Source: Cycloclasticus sp. symbiont of Bathymodiolus heckerae (GTDB taxonomy: Bacteria > Pseudomonadota > Gammaproteobacteria > Methylococcales > Cycloclasticaceae). From it: a DNA stretch of 64,000 nucleotides. The notes below the pieces were generated by a model that saw only the letters and a list, made by a program, of their open reading frames with translations, was not told the DNA's origin and made no database searches. Below are positions 1-9,879 of this stretch, one piece after another. Position 1 is the first letter of the stretch, and the number at the start of each line of letters is the position of its first letter. Where the stretch lies: the NCBI GenBank assembly GCA_002101235.1, contig LWTL01000118.1, forward strand, positions 48,541-112,540, in the 5' to 3' direction. The translations under genes and the position numbers were made by a program.

Positions 1-41
1 ACATACACAAAATGCCGCCTTACTTTACGGTTAAGTCATGA
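1..41 (+). CDS. Possible 3' end of an upstream gene (pqqC expected)
   Basis: Only about 40 bases precede pqqD. Two frames stay open into them: one ends at TAA 32-34 and one at TGA 39-41, the latter overlapping the pqqD start codon. In pqq operons pqqC normally lies immediately before pqqD, so this is probably its last dozen codons. The stretch is too short to recognise the protein or to choose between the frames. Confidence 0.3.
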   Translation, partial: IHKMPPYFTVKS

Positions 42-313
42 GCTTAAACATCGAACAGGCGTTTAAACTATCCCCAACATACCGCTTACAATGGGAAGAA
101 GCACAAAACATGTTTGTTTTGCTCTACCCCGAGGGACTGATTGAGCTAAACCAAAGCTCCGCAGAAATACTGCAAGTCTGCGACGGTCAAAACACACAGG
201 CGAACATCGTCACACTCTTGGAAAAAAAATTCTCCGTCTCTGGACTTGAAGGCGACATCAACAACTTTTTAAATACGGCATTAGGCAATGGCTGGATCAC
301 TCAAAGCGCCTAG
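38..313 (+). CDS. pqqD: PQQ biosynthesis peptide chaperone PqqD
   Basis: PqqD is a small peptide chaperone that binds the PqqA precursor and presents it to the radical SAM enzyme PqqE during synthesis of pyrroloquinoline quinone, the cofactor of periplasmic quinoprotein dehydrogenases. The 91-residue product has the family length. It shows the usual opening ([20 protein letters not shown]), the [14 protein letters not shown] core and a helical C-terminus. It overlaps pqqE by 26 bp, which implies translational coupling. pqqA, pqqB and pqqC are not visible and would lie to the left of the window. Confidence 0.93.
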   Translation: MSLNIEQAFKLSPTYRLQWEEAQNMFVLLYPEGLIELNQSSAEILQVCDGQNTQANIVTLLEKKFSVSGLEGDINNFLNTALGNGWITQSA

Positions 314-1397
314 CCCGCCACGTTGGTTACTGGCAGAACTCACGTACTCGTGCCCTTTACAGTGCCCGTATTGCTCTAACCCTCTCGACTATACAAACTT
401 CAGCAAAGAGCTCAATACCGAAGAGTGGAAACGCGTGCTTAAACAATCACGTGAAATGGGCGCAGTACAACTCGGCTTTTCCGGTGGCGAACCTCTGGTT
501 AGAAAAGACCTGACGGAACTCGTTCGCTACTCACACGATTTAGGTTATTACATCAATTTAATTACATCCGGCTACAACATGGATGAAGCTAGAATTATAG
601 AACTAAAAGAAGCCGGACTCGACCACATTCAAATTAGCCTACAAGCCAGCTCAAAAGAACTGAATGACTTTATAGCCGGCACTGAAAGCTTCGAACACAA
701 AAAAATTGTTGCCAAACTGATTAAAAAACACGGCTACCCCATGGTTTTGTGCGTGGTATTACACCGCGAAAACATCCATCAAATGAAAGACATTTTGGAA
801 ATGGCCATTGAACTCGGCGCAGACTTTGTAGAGCTCGCCAACACGCAGTATTACGGCTGGGCGCATCATAACCGCGACCAATTAATGCCCACGCAAGAGC
901 AGCTAAAAAAAGCCGAAGCAATAGCTGAGGAATATCAAAAGTCACAAGCCGGCAAAATGAAAATTTACTACGTGATTCCTGATTATTACGAGAACCGTCC
1001 AAAAGCCTGCATGAACGGCTGGGGAACAACCTTTTTAACCATAGCACCCGATGGCCTAGCACTACCCTGTCACTCTGCGCGACAACTACCCAACTTTGAT
1101 TGCCCTAGTGTACGAGACCATTCCATTAGTGAAATTTGGAACGAGTCCAACGCCTTCAACTATTTCCGTGGCGATGATTGGATGAAAGAACCATGCAGAA
1201 GTTGCCCTGAAAAAGATAAAGACTTTGGCGGCTGTCATTGCCAAGCATTTTTACTAACCGGTGACGCAACCAACGCTGATCCAGTATGTGATTTATCGCC
1301 ACATCACAACGTAGTGATAGAAGCGATTGAACAAGCCGCAGCGCCTTCAGAAAAACCGTTAGTCTTCAGAAATAGTAAAAACTCCAAAGCGCTTTAG
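288..1397 (+). CDS. pqqE: PqqA peptide cyclase PqqE (radical SAM/SPASM)
   Basis: PqqE forms the carbon-carbon bond between the Glu and Tyr side chains of PqqA, the first chemical step of PQQ synthesis. The CxxxCxxC motif that binds the radical SAM cluster is at C22, C26 and C29 (CPLQCPYC), followed by the SAM-contacting GGEPL. The C-terminal SPASM domain has a Cys-rich tail ([20 protein letters not shown]) for auxiliary Fe-S clusters. The length of 369 residues is typical. It overlaps pqqD, with which it works. The organism therefore probably makes PQQ for an alcohol or methanol dehydrogenase-type enzyme; that use is inference. Confidence 0.95.
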   Translation: MAGSLKAPSPPRWLLAELTYSCPLQCPYCSNPLDYTNFSKELNTEEWKRVLKQSREMGAVQLGFSGGEPLVRKDLTELVRYSHDLGYYINLITSGYNMDEARIIELKEAGLDHIQISLQASSKELNDFIAGTESFEHKKIVAKLIKKHGYPMVLCVVLHRENIHQMKDILEMAIELGADFVELANTQYYGWAHHNRDQLMPTQEQLKKAEAIAEEYQKSQAGKMKIYYVIPDYYENRPKACMNGWGTTFLTIAPDGLALPCHSARQLPNFDCPSVRDHSISEIWNESNAFNYFRGDDWMKEPCRSCPEKDKDFGGCHCQAFLLTGDATNADPVCDLSPHHNVVIEAIEQAAAPSEKPLVFRNSKNSKAL

Positions 1398-1416
1398 AGT
1401 TAGCTCCGTCTATTAT

Positions 1417-2067
1417 TCAAGTTAACAAAGGTTTGAAAAATAGACTAGCGAATTGAACCGCCTCATTTAGCGCAAATACTTCTCGATCTTTAACTTCAGC
1501 ACTCTGCCATCCTTCAGCCGTTTGCTTGTTGATAAGAAACACCATCTCTAAACACAAGCTATCGGCACAGTTCAACGTCATATCCACCGCACTCCAAGTA
1601 ATGCCGATATGCACATCGTTAACATCCTCTAGATTTTGAACAGCCCCTCGCCGCATTTCTATGAGCACTGGTTTATCGGTCACCTGACAAGTAGATGTAA
1701 CCACCGTAGACTCATCGAATAATGGGGCCACCGCTAACGCATCTAAAGCGCACATAGCGTAGACCCTGTATCCGTTAATTAAAACCGAGTGTTTACGTTT
1801 CTGCGTAGAAAATGGGTAGATTCCCGTCAACTCACCAGATTGAGACAGCACCACCAACTCACGTTCAGAAAGCTCATTCAGCGCTTCTGGAACATTGCTC
1901 ACGAAAGCTGCCATTTCCTCTTTCAATAAAGCGCGACCATTGGCAACAAACGAGCGAAGTATCTGCTGATGAAGCTCTTTTAGTGCAGGGTCGCATTCAT
2001 GCTGGCTCTTTATCAGCGGTAAAATATTGGTTAAACGCTCTAAAGCATTTTCAAGTTTACCCGTCAT
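1417..2067 (-). CDS. MerB-like organomercurial lyase family protein
   Basis: The 216-residue protein matches the alkylmercury lyase family. MerB cleaves carbon-mercury bonds by protonolysis using two cysteines and an aspartate. The RVYAMCALDALAVAPLF segment aligns with the MerB motif carrying Cys96 and Asp99, here C106 and D109. C127 falls at the same 21-residue spacing as MerB Cys117. C172, in SLCLEMVFL followed by TAEGW, aligns with MerB Cys159 (FCCHVHFFAS, then TAEDW). All catalytic positions thus appear conserved and the length matches (MerB is about 212). No merR, merA or merT is nearby, so detoxification of organomercury is not implied by context; another substrate is possible. The gene is convergent with pqqE. 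The alignment was made by eye from memory. Confidence 0.7.
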   Translation of the reverse strand: MTGKLENALERLTNILPLIKSQHECDPALKELHQQILRSFVANGRALLKEEMAAFVSNVPEALNELSERELVVLSQSGELTGIYPFSTQKRKHSVLINGYRVYAMCALDALAVAPLFDESTVVTSTCQVTDKPVLIEMRRGAVQNLEDVNDVHIGITWSAVDMTLNCADSLCLEMVFLINKQTAEGWQSAEVKDREVFALNEAVQFASLFFKPLLT

Positions 2068-2093
2068 TATTCACAAAAACGCCAACCATTATT

Positions 2094-3677
2094 TTACCAA
2101 CTCTCAGATGAAGCACGCTGCCAAACCTTTCGCCACCTTTCAGGAATCCCCGCGTTTGACAGCAAGCAACCCTCTTCAATAAGCGGATACACCTCAGAAT
2201 ACGTACTCACTTCTTTAGCACTTAATCGGCGGTTAATATGCCACGGTTGAAGACCATCTAAATGTTCCAAACCAGCAGCGGCTACTAATTCCATCATATT
2301 GTGTATGGTTGCCTCGTGATAATTAGCGACCCTTTTCGACTTATCTTCTACATCTAATTGGTTAAAACGCGCAGGATTTTGCGTAGCAATACCTGTTGGG
2401 CAATTATCTTCATTACAATGCCGCGCCTGTATGCAGCCTAAAGCAAACATCATGGCACGTGCTGCATTAACCGTATCAGCACCCAATGCGAGCAACCGTA
2501 AAATATCAAAAGCAGACATAGCCTTTCCCGACGCAATCAGCCGTATTTTTTTGCGTAAGCCTACGCCAATCAACGCATTATCAACAAACAGTAAGGCATC
2601 ACGTAACGGCATACCCACTGAATTTGTCAGTTCTAATGGCGCTGCACCTGTGCCGCCTTCACTGCCATCGATGGTAATAAAGTCAGGCGTAATACCTGTC
2701 TCAACCATCGCTTTACAGATAGACAGAAACTCAGACCTTCGACCAATACACAGTTTAAAACCAACCGGCTTACCACCAGATAATTCGCGCAATGTCCGCA
2801 CAAATTCTAATAAGCCAATCGGTGAATCAAACGCTGAATGAGCCGGAGGAGAAATAACGCTTTTACCCAATGGAACGTGGCGAATGTCAGCAATTTCTTG
2901 TGTCACCTTAGCCGCCGGTAAAATACCCCCATGACCTGGCTTTGCGCCTTGGGATAGTTTTATTTCAATCATCTTAACAACGCTTTGTTTCGATTTTTCA
3001 GCAAACAACGTTTCCTCAAAATTGCCTTCATCATCGCGGCAACCAAAGTAGCCTGTACCAATTTGCCAGATTAAATCGCCACCATGCTTTAAATGATATG
3101 GGCTAATGCTTCCCTCGCCCGTGTTGTGTGCAAAGCCGCCTATTTTTGCACCTTTGTTCAGAGCCATAATGGCATTCTGGCTCAGTGCGCCATAGCTCAT
3201 GGCTGATATATTCAGCGGCGACGCATCGTACGGTTGGCTACACTGTCCCTCGCCAAAGCGAATTCGTGGGTTTTTTTCATGCCCTGACTTTGGTGCTAAC
3301 GAATGATTAATCCATTCATAACCATTTTCATATACATCAAACTGCGTCCCAAAGGGACGCGTATCCCGCTGCCCCTTCGCTCTTTGGTAAACCAACGATC
3401 GGTATTCACGGCTAATCGGCTGGCCATTAGTATTACTTTCAACAAAATATTGCTGAATTTCAGGCCGTATTGATTCAAAGAAAAAACGTAGATGTCCCAC
3501 CACAGGGTACAGCCGTAAAATAGTTCGTTTCCGCTGTAGCATATCCACAACGCCCAGCGCCGTTAGCGGCAAGGTAATAACAAAAACCCAAAGTAAAGCT
3601 GGCCAAAAATAACTTATTGCAAAAATAACGACCGGTGACGCCACCGCGAAAATAGTAAATTGTTTCCTTGCAAGCAT
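2094..3677 (-). CDS. FMN-binding glutamate synthase family protein
   Basis: The protein has the glutamate synthase central/FMN TIM-barrel domain (GltB large-subunit type) but lacks the amidotransferase domain and the C-terminal beta-helix. Two hydrophobic segments at residues 7-40 suggest a membrane anchor. FMN barrel motifs are clear: SAMSYGALS, AKPGHGGILP, IDGSEGGTGAAP, and the late CNEDNCPTGIATQNP Cys cluster that would ligate an iron-sulfur cluster. At 527 residues it is typical of stand-alone members, which are common in proteobacteria and whose reaction is poorly defined. It is followed on the same strand by the MerB-like gene 26 bp downstream, possibly co-transcribed. Confidence 0.85.
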   Translation of the reverse strand: MLARKQFTIFAVASPVVIFAISYFWPALLWVFVITLPLTALGVVDMLQRKRTILRLYPVVGHLRFFFESIRPEIQQYFVESNTNGQPISREYRSLVYQRAKGQRDTRPFGTQFDVYENGYEWINHSLAPKSGHEKNPRIRFGEGQCSQPYDASPLNISAMSYGALSQNAIMALNKGAKIGGFAHNTGEGSISPYHLKHGGDLIWQIGTGYFGCRDDEGNFEETLFAEKSKQSVVKMIEIKLSQGAKPGHGGILPAAKVTQEIADIRHVPLGKSVISPPAHSAFDSPIGLLEFVRTLRELSGGKPVGFKLCIGRRSEFLSICKAMVETGITPDFITIDGSEGGTGAAPLELTNSVGMPLRDALLFVDNALIGVGLRKKIRLIASGKAMSAFDILRLLALGADTVNAARAMMFALGCIQARHCNEDNCPTGIATQNPARFNQLDVEDKSKRVANYHEATIHNMMELVAAAGLEHLDGLQPWHINRRLSAKEVSTYSEVYPLIEEGCLLSNAGIPERWRKVWQRASSESW

Positions 3678-3764
3678 ATCTACACCCTAAAATTAAATGA
3701 AGCTAACTTAGCTAATTTTTTTGCACCCACCTAAATAGCGTAAGGCATTACTCAACTCATCTTG

Positions 3765-4706
3765 TTACAACATATCGTCCGCAGCACCCACTAGTGCATC
3801 AATCATCTCATCACCATGCGCTAAATGTGTGGCGTTTGGCAACACCACAAATTGCGCTTTCGGCAACGCTTGCGCCAAGGTAAATGACGACTCTATGGGA
3901 CACATAAAATCTTTTTTTCCATGAATAATCGTACACGGTAATTCCTGCAACCGAACCGTATTTTTTAAAATATAGTTTGCTTCAATAAAGTAATTATTCA
4001 TTGCGTAATGCGTTTCTATTCGCGCTTGTGCAATCGCTTTTTCAGACACATCACCGTTTAACTCATCCGCATTAAAATCATCACCTAATACCACAGCACC
4101 ACCCCATGCATCCCATTCACGCGTGGTTTCTTGGCGTATTTCATCATCGTCAATACTTAGACGGTTGTAATACGCCGCCAATACATTTTTACGCTCATTC
4201 GTTGAGATATGCTGTGTAAATCGCAACCATGCCTTGGGAAATAAACGGCTAGCACCGTCCTTTAAAAACCAGTCTGCATCTTTTGATCGCGCTAAAAACG
4301 TGCCACGTAAAACCAACCCCAATGTTTTTTGAACATATTGCTGCGCATACAACAACGCCAGTGTTGCACCCCACGAACCGCCAAACAACAGCCATTGCTC
4401 AATGCCAAGCGTTTCACGAATACGCTCCATATCCGCTATTAAATGATGCGTTGTATTATTCTTTAAACGCCCTAATGGTTTGGAACGCCCTGCACCGCGT
4501 TGGTCCATTAAAATAACGTGATACTTTTCAGGGTTAAAAAAACATCGGTGATGATCTTTACAACTAGACCCTGGCCCGCCGTGTAAAAAAATCACCGGAA
4601 CACCGTTAGGGTTACCCACTTGCTCAACATACACTTCATGACCATCGCCCATGTCTAACCATTGCGAGGCGAAAGGTTCTATACTCGGATACAATTTTTT
4701 CAACAT
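3765..4706 (-). CDS. pip: Proline iminopeptidase
   Basis: An alpha/beta hydrolase of the S33 family that removes N-terminal proline from peptides in the cytoplasm. Visible motifs are the oxyanion HGGPGSS, the family mark DQRGAGRS, the nucleophile elbow GGSWGATLALLYA, and a C-terminal ATHLAHG with the catalytic His. The length of 313 residues is normal. It stands alone, divergent from thiO with a 76-bp gap that must hold both promoters. Confidence 0.93.
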   Translation of the reverse strand: MLKKLYPSIEPFASQWLDMGDGHEVYVEQVGNPNGVPVIFLHGGPGSSCKDHHRCFFNPEKYHVILMDQRGAGRSKPLGRLKNNTTHHLIADMERIRETLGIEQWLLFGGSWGATLALLYAQQYVQKTLGLVLRGTFLARSKDADWFLKDGASRLFPKAWLRFTQHISTNERKNVLAAYYNRLSIDDDEIRQETTREWDAWGGAVVLGDDFNADELNGDVSEKAIAQARIETHYAMNNYFIEANYILKNTVRLQELPCTIIHGKKDFMCPIESSFTLAQALPKAQFVVLPNATHLAHGDEMIDALVGAADDML

Positions 4707-4782
4707 GAAATAAGTCTGACAAGGATCAATAATTAGCCTTATAGACTACGCTATACTAACGTTTTTTCAAACTCCCTAAAGA

Positions 4783-5871
4783 ATGTTCGATTTTGTCATT
4801 ATTGGTGGCGGTATTATCGGTTTACTAACCGCTAAAGAGCTGCAAAACAATGGCGCAAATGTTGCCATTATTGAAAAGAGCAGCGTAGGGCAACAAGCAA
4901 CGTGGGCGGCTGGCGGTATCTTATCGCCGATGCGTCCTTGGCATTATTGTGATGCTGTTAATGCCATTAGCTCTATCAGCCAATCCATTTACCAACAGCT
5001 ATCTAACGAGCTATTGGAAGAAACGGGCATAGACCCGCAATGGGTATTGTCGGGCATGTTGATACTTAACGATGATGATATGGCATCGGCCATTAACTGG
5101 TGTAAGGCTAATGATGATAGCCACACATTATTATCCACTGCCGAGCTTGCAACACAATTTAGCCATTTAAAAACGTTACATGAACCCGCATTATTACGCC
5201 CCAATGTAGCGACGATTAAGCCACATAAATTACTTGCCGCATTAACCGACTATTTAACCCGAAAAGGCGTTACTTTTTTCAATAATCATGCACGTCTTTT
5301 AGTAGACAACAAAAACACAGTAACCGCAGTGCAACTAAACAACCGTGCCGTTAAAGCAGAACAATACATTATTTGTGGTGGCGCATGGAGCAGCCAACTT
5401 ATACCCAGCAGCGTTGAACAACCCGATATTAGCCCCGTTAAAGGACAGATGATTTGCTTCCCACCCACGCATATTCCAAGCCTTTGCATGGTGATGGATG
5501 GCAATCGCTATATCATCCCCAGAAAAGATGGCCGTGTTGTTGTAGGTAGCACACGTGAACACACCGGCTTTGATGCAAACACCACGCAACAAGCCTTTAA
5601 TGAACTACGCGACTTTGCGCAGCAACTTTACCCAGCTCTTACCGATGTTGAACCCGATACGCATTGGGCAGGGTTAAGACCCGCCACACCCAACAGTATT
5701 CCCTATATTTGCCGTGTAGAGCCTTATAAAAACCTAAGTTTAAACGCTGGGCATTATCGAAATGGCATCGTTACTGCCCCCGCCAGTGCACAACTTATGG
5801 CTGATATTTTATTAAATAAGAAGTCACACTTAGACCCTAATCCATACAAAATAACGCGCCAAACGTCATGA
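4783..5871 (+). CDS. thiO: Glycine oxidase ThiO
   Basis: A FAD-dependent D-amino acid/glycine oxidase that makes the iminoglycine needed for the thiazole ring of thiamine in aerobic bacteria. The Rossmann dinucleotide motif is at the N-terminus (IIGGGIIGLLTAKEL), followed by an Ala/Gly-rich WAAGGILSP. The C-terminal WAGLRPATPNSIPYI and HYRNGIVTAPASAQLMADI are characteristic of ThiO. The length of 362 residues fits. No other thi gene is adjacent, and no TPP riboswitch fits in the 76-bp upstream gap. The stop overlaps the next start (ATGA). Confidence 0.92.
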   Translation: MFDFVIIGGGIIGLLTAKELQNNGANVAIIEKSSVGQQATWAAGGILSPMRPWHYCDAVNAISSISQSIYQQLSNELLEETGIDPQWVLSGMLILNDDDMASAINWCKANDDSHTLLSTAELATQFSHLKTLHEPALLRPNVATIKPHKLLAALTDYLTRKGVTFFNNHARLLVDNKNTVTAVQLNNRAVKAEQYIICGGAWSSQLIPSSVEQPDISPVKGQMICFPPTHIPSLCMVMDGNRYIIPRKDGRVVVGSTREHTGFDANTTQQAFNELRDFAQQLYPALTDVEPDTHWAGLRPATPNSIPYICRVEPYKNLSLNAGHYRNGIVTAPASAQLMADILLNKKSHLDPNPYKITRQTS

Positions 5872-6071
5872 ATACGACAATAAACGAAAAAGAATGCCCT
5901 TTATGTAAAGAGCTTAATCACTGTATGGTTAATTCAAGCGAGCCCTGCTGGTGTATTGATAAGAGCTTCCCTCAGACGCTGGTTGATTCAGTTAAACCTG
6001 AGCTAAAAAACAAAGCATGTATTTGTGCCCGTTGCGCTGACTTACATAACAGCACGTTGAAAGAACCATAA
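5868..6071 (+). CDS. Small cysteine-rich CWC-type protein
   Basis: This 67-residue protein has nine cysteines, including CPLCKELNHC, PCWCIDK and CICARCADLH. They are arranged as in the family named for its Cys-Trp-Cys motif (here CWC at residues 28-30), which presumably binds a metal. Function is unknown. The start codon overlaps the thiO stop, so translation is coupled to thiO. Confidence 0.8.
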   Translation: MNTTINEKECPLCKELNHCMVNSSEPCWCIDKSFPQTLVDSVKPELKNKACICARCADLHNSTLKEP

Positions 6072-6085
6072 ACTTTCCGGCCGCT

Positions 6086-7072
6086 TCAACCAGTTTCATT
6101 CTCTATAAAAAATGGAATTCTTGTTTCTAGCCAATAGTTGAGCTGTCCATTTTTTGCTTTAGAAATAAACCCTACATGCCCACCTTTTTCGGTTACTTCT
6201 AGTTGTGTACTGGCTGATATTTCAGTCAATTTAGGTATCACACTGGGTGTTAGGAAAGGGTCATCCAATGCTTGAATAAGCAGTGTTTTATTTTTAATGT
6301 TTTTGAGCTTCGCGATGCAGCTGCTTTTTTTGTAATAGTCATGTACATCATCAAAGCCATGCAAGCGCGCTACAACATCGTTATCAAATTCCCAAAATGA
6401 TTTGATGTGGTTTATGTTGCCAAGGTCTTCAAGTTTTTTTGCTTCAACCAATAAGTTGTTTGCGTTAAAAAACGTTATTTTATTCGCTAATTTCTCTTTC
6501 ATTTCACTGATCAAATGATAGCGATAAATACGGGACATACCTTGATCAACCTTATCCGCGCAGTTGCTGAGTTTAAACGGTACAGATACGGCAACAGAGC
6601 CACTGAGTTCTAATGTATCCGCTTTTTCACTCAACCAATTAAGCATGATGTTACCGCCTAATGAAAAACCAACGCTGTACAGCGACATTGCAGGGGCTTT
6701 ACTTCGAATAGCTTGGTAGAGTTGATCAATGTCATCAGTGAACCCTGCGTGGTAGCTACCGGCTTTTAAATTAGATTCTCCACTACAGGCTCTAAAGTTT
6801 AATGCGGCGGTTGTGTAACCTTGCTGATCTAACGCTTGCTGCAAGCCTAATATATAACGTGAGCTAGAACTGCCTGTTAAGCCATGAATGAGAATGACTG
6901 TACCTTTCTCGCCGCTTCCATACCAATCCACATCAAAAAAGTCACCGTCTGGCGTGTTGAAACGTTCACGCGTTCTATATAAAATTGGGGGCTTTCTAAA
7001 AGCGAATGGCCATAACGTTTGCATATGCGCATTGCCTAACCATTTTGCAGGAACAAAAGTGGAACGAGCCAT
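6086..7072 (-). CDS. YheT-like alpha/beta hydrolase
   Basis: A hydrolase of the YheT/ABHD1-3 family, predicted esterase. It opens with KWLGNAHMQTLWPF, the family signature, then has the lid-side HGLTGSS, the nucleophile GFSLGGN, the acid in ALDDPFL and the catalytic His in EKGGHVGF. The 328-residue length fits. The start overlaps the end of msrQ by one base, so it is the last gene of an msrP-msrQ-yheT transcription unit. A link to methionine sulfoxide repair is not known and is suggested only by position. Confidence 0.88.
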   Translation of the reverse strand: MARSTFVPAKWLGNAHMQTLWPFAFRKPPILYRTRERFNTPDGDFFDVDWYGSGEKGTVILIHGLTGSSSSRYILGLQQALDQQGYTTAALNFRACSGESNLKAGSYHAGFTDDIDQLYQAIRSKAPAMSLYSVGFSLGGNIMLNWLSEKADTLELSGSVAVSVPFKLSNCADKVDQGMSRIYRYHLISEMKEKLANKITFFNANNLLVEAKKLEDLGNINHIKSFWEFDNDVVARLHGFDDVHDYYKKSSCIAKLKNIKNKTLLIQALDDPFLTPSVIPKLTEISASTQLEVTEKGGHVGFISKAKNGQLNYWLETRIPFFIENETG

Positions 7073-7695
7073 TAAGCAACCTTTACCTTAGCTACGAAAA
7101 ACTCTTTAATCACATTCCACCTGAACGCTAATAAAACCACCAAAAGTACGGCATAGATGACTGGCTCGCTGTAGTCTAATTTTGTTAGCCAAAAGAAGTG
7201 TACAACGCCCATAACAGCAATGAGGTAAATAAGTTTATGTAGGGTAAACCAGCTGCTCCCCATTCGACGCATCATACCTATCGTTGAGGTTACTGCTAAA
7301 GCAAGCAGCATGCTGTAGGCCAGCAAACCTAAAATAATATAGGGGCTTTCGGGAACATCTTCCAACATATTGTCGATGTTTAATGACTGGTCCAATACTA
7401 ACCAAACAAGCAAGTGCATGCTGGCATAAAAGAACGTGAACAAGCCAAGCATACGGCGAAAACGTATCGGCAAGGATGAGCCAAACATACGCTGCAAAGG
7501 TGTCATCGTTAGCGTTATGAGCAAAAAACGAATTGTCCAATCACCCGTTCTAAAGTGTAGCGTTTGAATAGGGTCCGCACCTAATAAGTTATTAACTGCA
7601 TCCAAAATAATAAGACTAATCGGCAACAAACACACTGCAAAAACAACTGTTTTTAAAATACCTAATTGAACTTTAGAAAGTCGTTTTCTTGCCAC
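7072..7695 (-). CDS. msrQ: Heme membrane subunit MsrQ of the MsrPQ system
   Basis: MsrQ is the b-type heme inner-membrane protein that passes electrons from the quinone pool or flavin to periplasmic MsrP. The 207-residue sequence has about six hydrophobic segments. Histidines that are candidate heme ligands occur in FYASMHLLVW, FTLHKLIYL and MGVVHFFWL, and FRRMLGLFTFF is typical of the family. It follows msrP by 13 bp on the same strand. Confidence 0.93.
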   Translation of the reverse strand: MARKRLSKVQLGILKTVVFAVCLLPISLIILDAVNNLLGADPIQTLHFRTGDWTIRFLLITLTMTPLQRMFGSSLPIRFRRMLGLFTFFYASMHLLVWLVLDQSLNIDNMLEDVPESPYIILGLLAYSMLLALAVTSTIGMMRRMGSSWFTLHKLIYLIAVMGVVHFFWLTKLDYSEPVIYAVLLVVLLAFRWNVIKEFFVAKVKVA

Positions 7696-7708
7696 TTAAT
7701 ATGCGCCT

Positions 7709-8677
7709 TTAAAAGAACCGTTTAAGATCCATGCCTTTATATAAACTGGCAACCTGCTCACCATAACCATTAAACATTTCTGTATCGCGTTTAGGTGTAA
7801 ATAATGGCGCGCCTATCACCCGCTCCCTACTTTGACTCCATCTTGGGTGTGGAACTTGCGGATTCACATTGGCATAAAAGCCATACTCACGCCCAACTGA
7901 TTCGTTCCACGTTGTTTTTGGCATATGCTCCATTAACCGAATTTTAACGATAGATTTGATACTTTTGAAACCATACTTCCATGGCACGATTAAACGCAGC
8001 GGCGCACCATTTTGATTTGGCATCTCTTCACCGTATAAGCCCGTTGCCATTAATGTGAGTGGATTCATAGCTTCATCCATTCTTAAACCTTCAGTATATG
8101 GCCATTTCAGTGATCGACTCTTTTGGCCTGGCATTTGTTCAGGGTCGTATAGCGTTGTAAATTCAACATACTTTGCTTTTGATGTTGGCTCCATTTGTTT
8201 AATTAAATTAGCCAGTGAAAAGCCAACCCAAGGAACAACCATTGACCACGCCTCTACGCAGCGCAAACGGTAAATGCGCTCTTCTAACTGTTGGCGCTTT
8301 AGAATGTCTTCCAAATCGTACACGCCTGGTTTACCCACTTCACCTTCAACGGTCACGCTCCATGGCTTTGTTTTTAGCAAATGCGCATTAACTGCTGGGT
8401 CACCTTTGGCTGTGCCAAATTCATAGAAATTGTTATACGTCGTCACGTATTCATACGGCGTTGTTGGAACATCAATAGACAACGGACTTTTTTTAACACC
8501 TTCAATTTTATTACCTGCCCACAAAGTGCTAGGTGCTAAACCACCTGCCAACATTGCTGTAGAGCTTTGCAATAAAAACTTCCGACGCGAGGCTGAAATT
8601 AATGCTCGACTGTTATCAAAATCGGCTCTTGGTGTTACATCATTCTCGCTAATAAGAGCTGGTTTCTTAATGATCAT
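7709..8677 (-). CDS. msrP: Protein-methionine-sulfoxide reductase catalytic subunit MsrP
   Basis: A periplasmic molybdopterin enzyme that reduces methionine sulfoxide in envelope proteins. A twin-arginine signal is visible near the N-terminus ([17 protein letters not shown]), so it is exported folded. The Mo-coordinating cysteine is in [14 protein letters not shown]. The C-terminal half has the [15 protein letters not shown] segment of the sulfite oxidase-like fold. At 322 residues it is full length. It is first of the msrP-msrQ-yheT unit and divergent from greB. Confidence 0.95.
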   Translation of the reverse strand: MIIKKPALISENDVTPRADFDNSRALISASRRKFLLQSSTAMLAGGLAPSTLWAGNKIEGVKKSPLSIDVPTTPYEYVTTYNNFYEFGTAKGDPAVNAHLLKTKPWSVTVEGEVGKPGVYDLEDILKRQQLEERIYRLRCVEAWSMVVPWVGFSLANLIKQMEPTSKAKYVEFTTLYDPEQMPGQKSRSLKWPYTEGLRMDEAMNPLTLMATGLYGEEMPNQNGAPLRLIVPWKYGFKSIKSIVKIRLMEHMPKTTWNESVGREYGFYANVNPQVPHPRWSQSRERVIGAPLFTPKRDTEMFNGYGEQVASLYKGMDLKRFF

Positions 8678-8831
8678 TTTTGTCCCTGTTTTCTCATTGT
8701 CCCACCTGTAGACCTTATCTTATCGCAAATGCTTTCAGCCATAAGAAAATGAAGCGTGTGCTTTGCTTTTTACTACTTAATAATCCTAAATATCGTTATC
8801 ATTGGCATACTCTCATTTATTCAATAGCAGC

Positions 8832-9326
8832 ATGGGCCGTTACCGACCACCCGCACCGCCAAAATCACCGTACATCACTAAAAAAGGTTTTGAGGCGCTT
8901 CAAAATGAAGAAAAAAACTTATGGCTGAAACGACGTGAGGTTGTCTCTGCCTTATCCGCTGCTGCCGCTGAAGGCGATCGCTCTGAAAACGCAGAATACA
9001 TCTACCGCAAGAAAGAATTACGGGGGCTCGATTGGCGCATTCGTTACTTACAAAAACGCTTACCCAACCTTAAAGTTGTTGTTGAAAAACCGAGCCACCT
9101 TGACCGAGTTTTCTTTTCCGCTCTTATTACTTTAGAAGACGATACAGGTAACGAAATAACGTACCGTATCGTTGGTCCAGATGAAATTGACCACCACACT
9201 CATTACATCAGCATGGATTCACCCGTTGCGAAGGCTTTATTTAAAAAGCACTTAGATGACGACGTAAGCGTTACCACACCTGCCGGTAAAATCCACTACA
9301 TCATTACTGATATTCAATATGAATGA
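8832..9326 (+). CDS. greB: Transcription elongation factor GreB
   Basis: GreB enters the secondary channel of RNA polymerase and stimulates cleavage of backtracked transcripts. The start chosen is the ATG at 8832 ([19 protein letters not shown]), because family members begin there and the 10 codons further upstream are unlike GreB. This gives 164 residues. The coiled-coil tip carries the acidic residues in [18 protein letters not shown], and the C-terminal FKBP-like domain follows ([14 protein letters not shown]). GreB rather than GreA is indicated by the [15 protein letters not shown] segment. It overlaps the next gene by 8 bp. Confidence 0.94.
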   Translation: MGRYRPPAPPKSPYITKKGFEALQNEEKNLWLKRREVVSALSAAAAEGDRSENAEYIYRKKELRGLDWRIRYLQKRLPNLKVVVEKPSHLDRVFFSALITLEDDTGNEITYRIVGPDEIDHHTHYISMDSPVAKALFKKHLDDDVSVTTPAGKIHYIITDIQYE

Positions 9327-9825
9327 TTCACATTGTCGATGTGGCTCACTGAAGCCTTTAGCCCAATGCTGCGAGCCTTTTATTCATGGCTTATCTAACC
9401 CAGAAACAGCCGAACAACTCATGCGGTCACGCTTTACCGCATTTACCCTGCATGAGTTTCAATATTTGATAGACACACACCACCCCAGCAAACGACAAAC
9501 AACTGACTTACTAGAATTGCAAAGCGGTAGCGACAAAACAACGTGGTTTAAATTAACCATTCACCGTATTAAGTTAGGTTTAGCCAATAACGACAAAGGC
9601 TTAGTAGAATTTTCAGCATTTTTTAACGAAAACGGACAGTTCTTTGAACTGCGAGAAACGTCCTCATTTATTAAAGAAGCCGCTCAGTGGCTTTACTTAG
9701 AAGGCAATTCACACATCGAACACATTAATTTAAAAATAAAAAGGAATGAACCATGTTGGTGTTGTAGCGGTAAGAAGTTTAAGCACTGCCATGCACGAAT
9801 AGAAATAAACGCTATTCAAGCTTGA
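9319..9825 (+). CDS. YchJ family SEC-C motif protein
   Basis: The protein has SEC-C zinc-binding motifs at both ends: [17 protein letters not shown] at the N-terminus and [14 protein letters not shown] at the C-terminus. Between them lies the YchJ-type core ([22 protein letters not shown]). The 168-residue length is normal. The family's biochemical role is not established. Its start lies inside the end of greB, so the two are coupled. Confidence 0.88.
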   Translation: MNDSHCRCGSLKPLAQCCEPFIHGLSNPETAEQLMRSRFTAFTLHEFQYLIDTHHPSKRQTTDLLELQSGSDKTTWFKLTIHRIKLGLANNDKGLVEFSAFFNENGQFFELRETSSFIKEAAQWLYLEGNSHIEHINLKIKRNEPCWCCSGKKFKHCHARIEINAIQA

Positions 9826-9879
9826 TTACCTTATTTATAGGCGCATAATTAAATCAAGTTCTGAAAATATATAATAAAA

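Noticed and set aside
1379..1401. Interrupted palindrome at the end of pqqE as a terminator
   Set aside because: The arms AACTC/GAGTT with a GCGC centre are inside the last codons and no T-run follows.
4707..4782. TPP riboswitch upstream of thiO
   Set aside because: The gap is 76 bp and lacks the conserved THI-box elements; thiamine regulation is not visible here.
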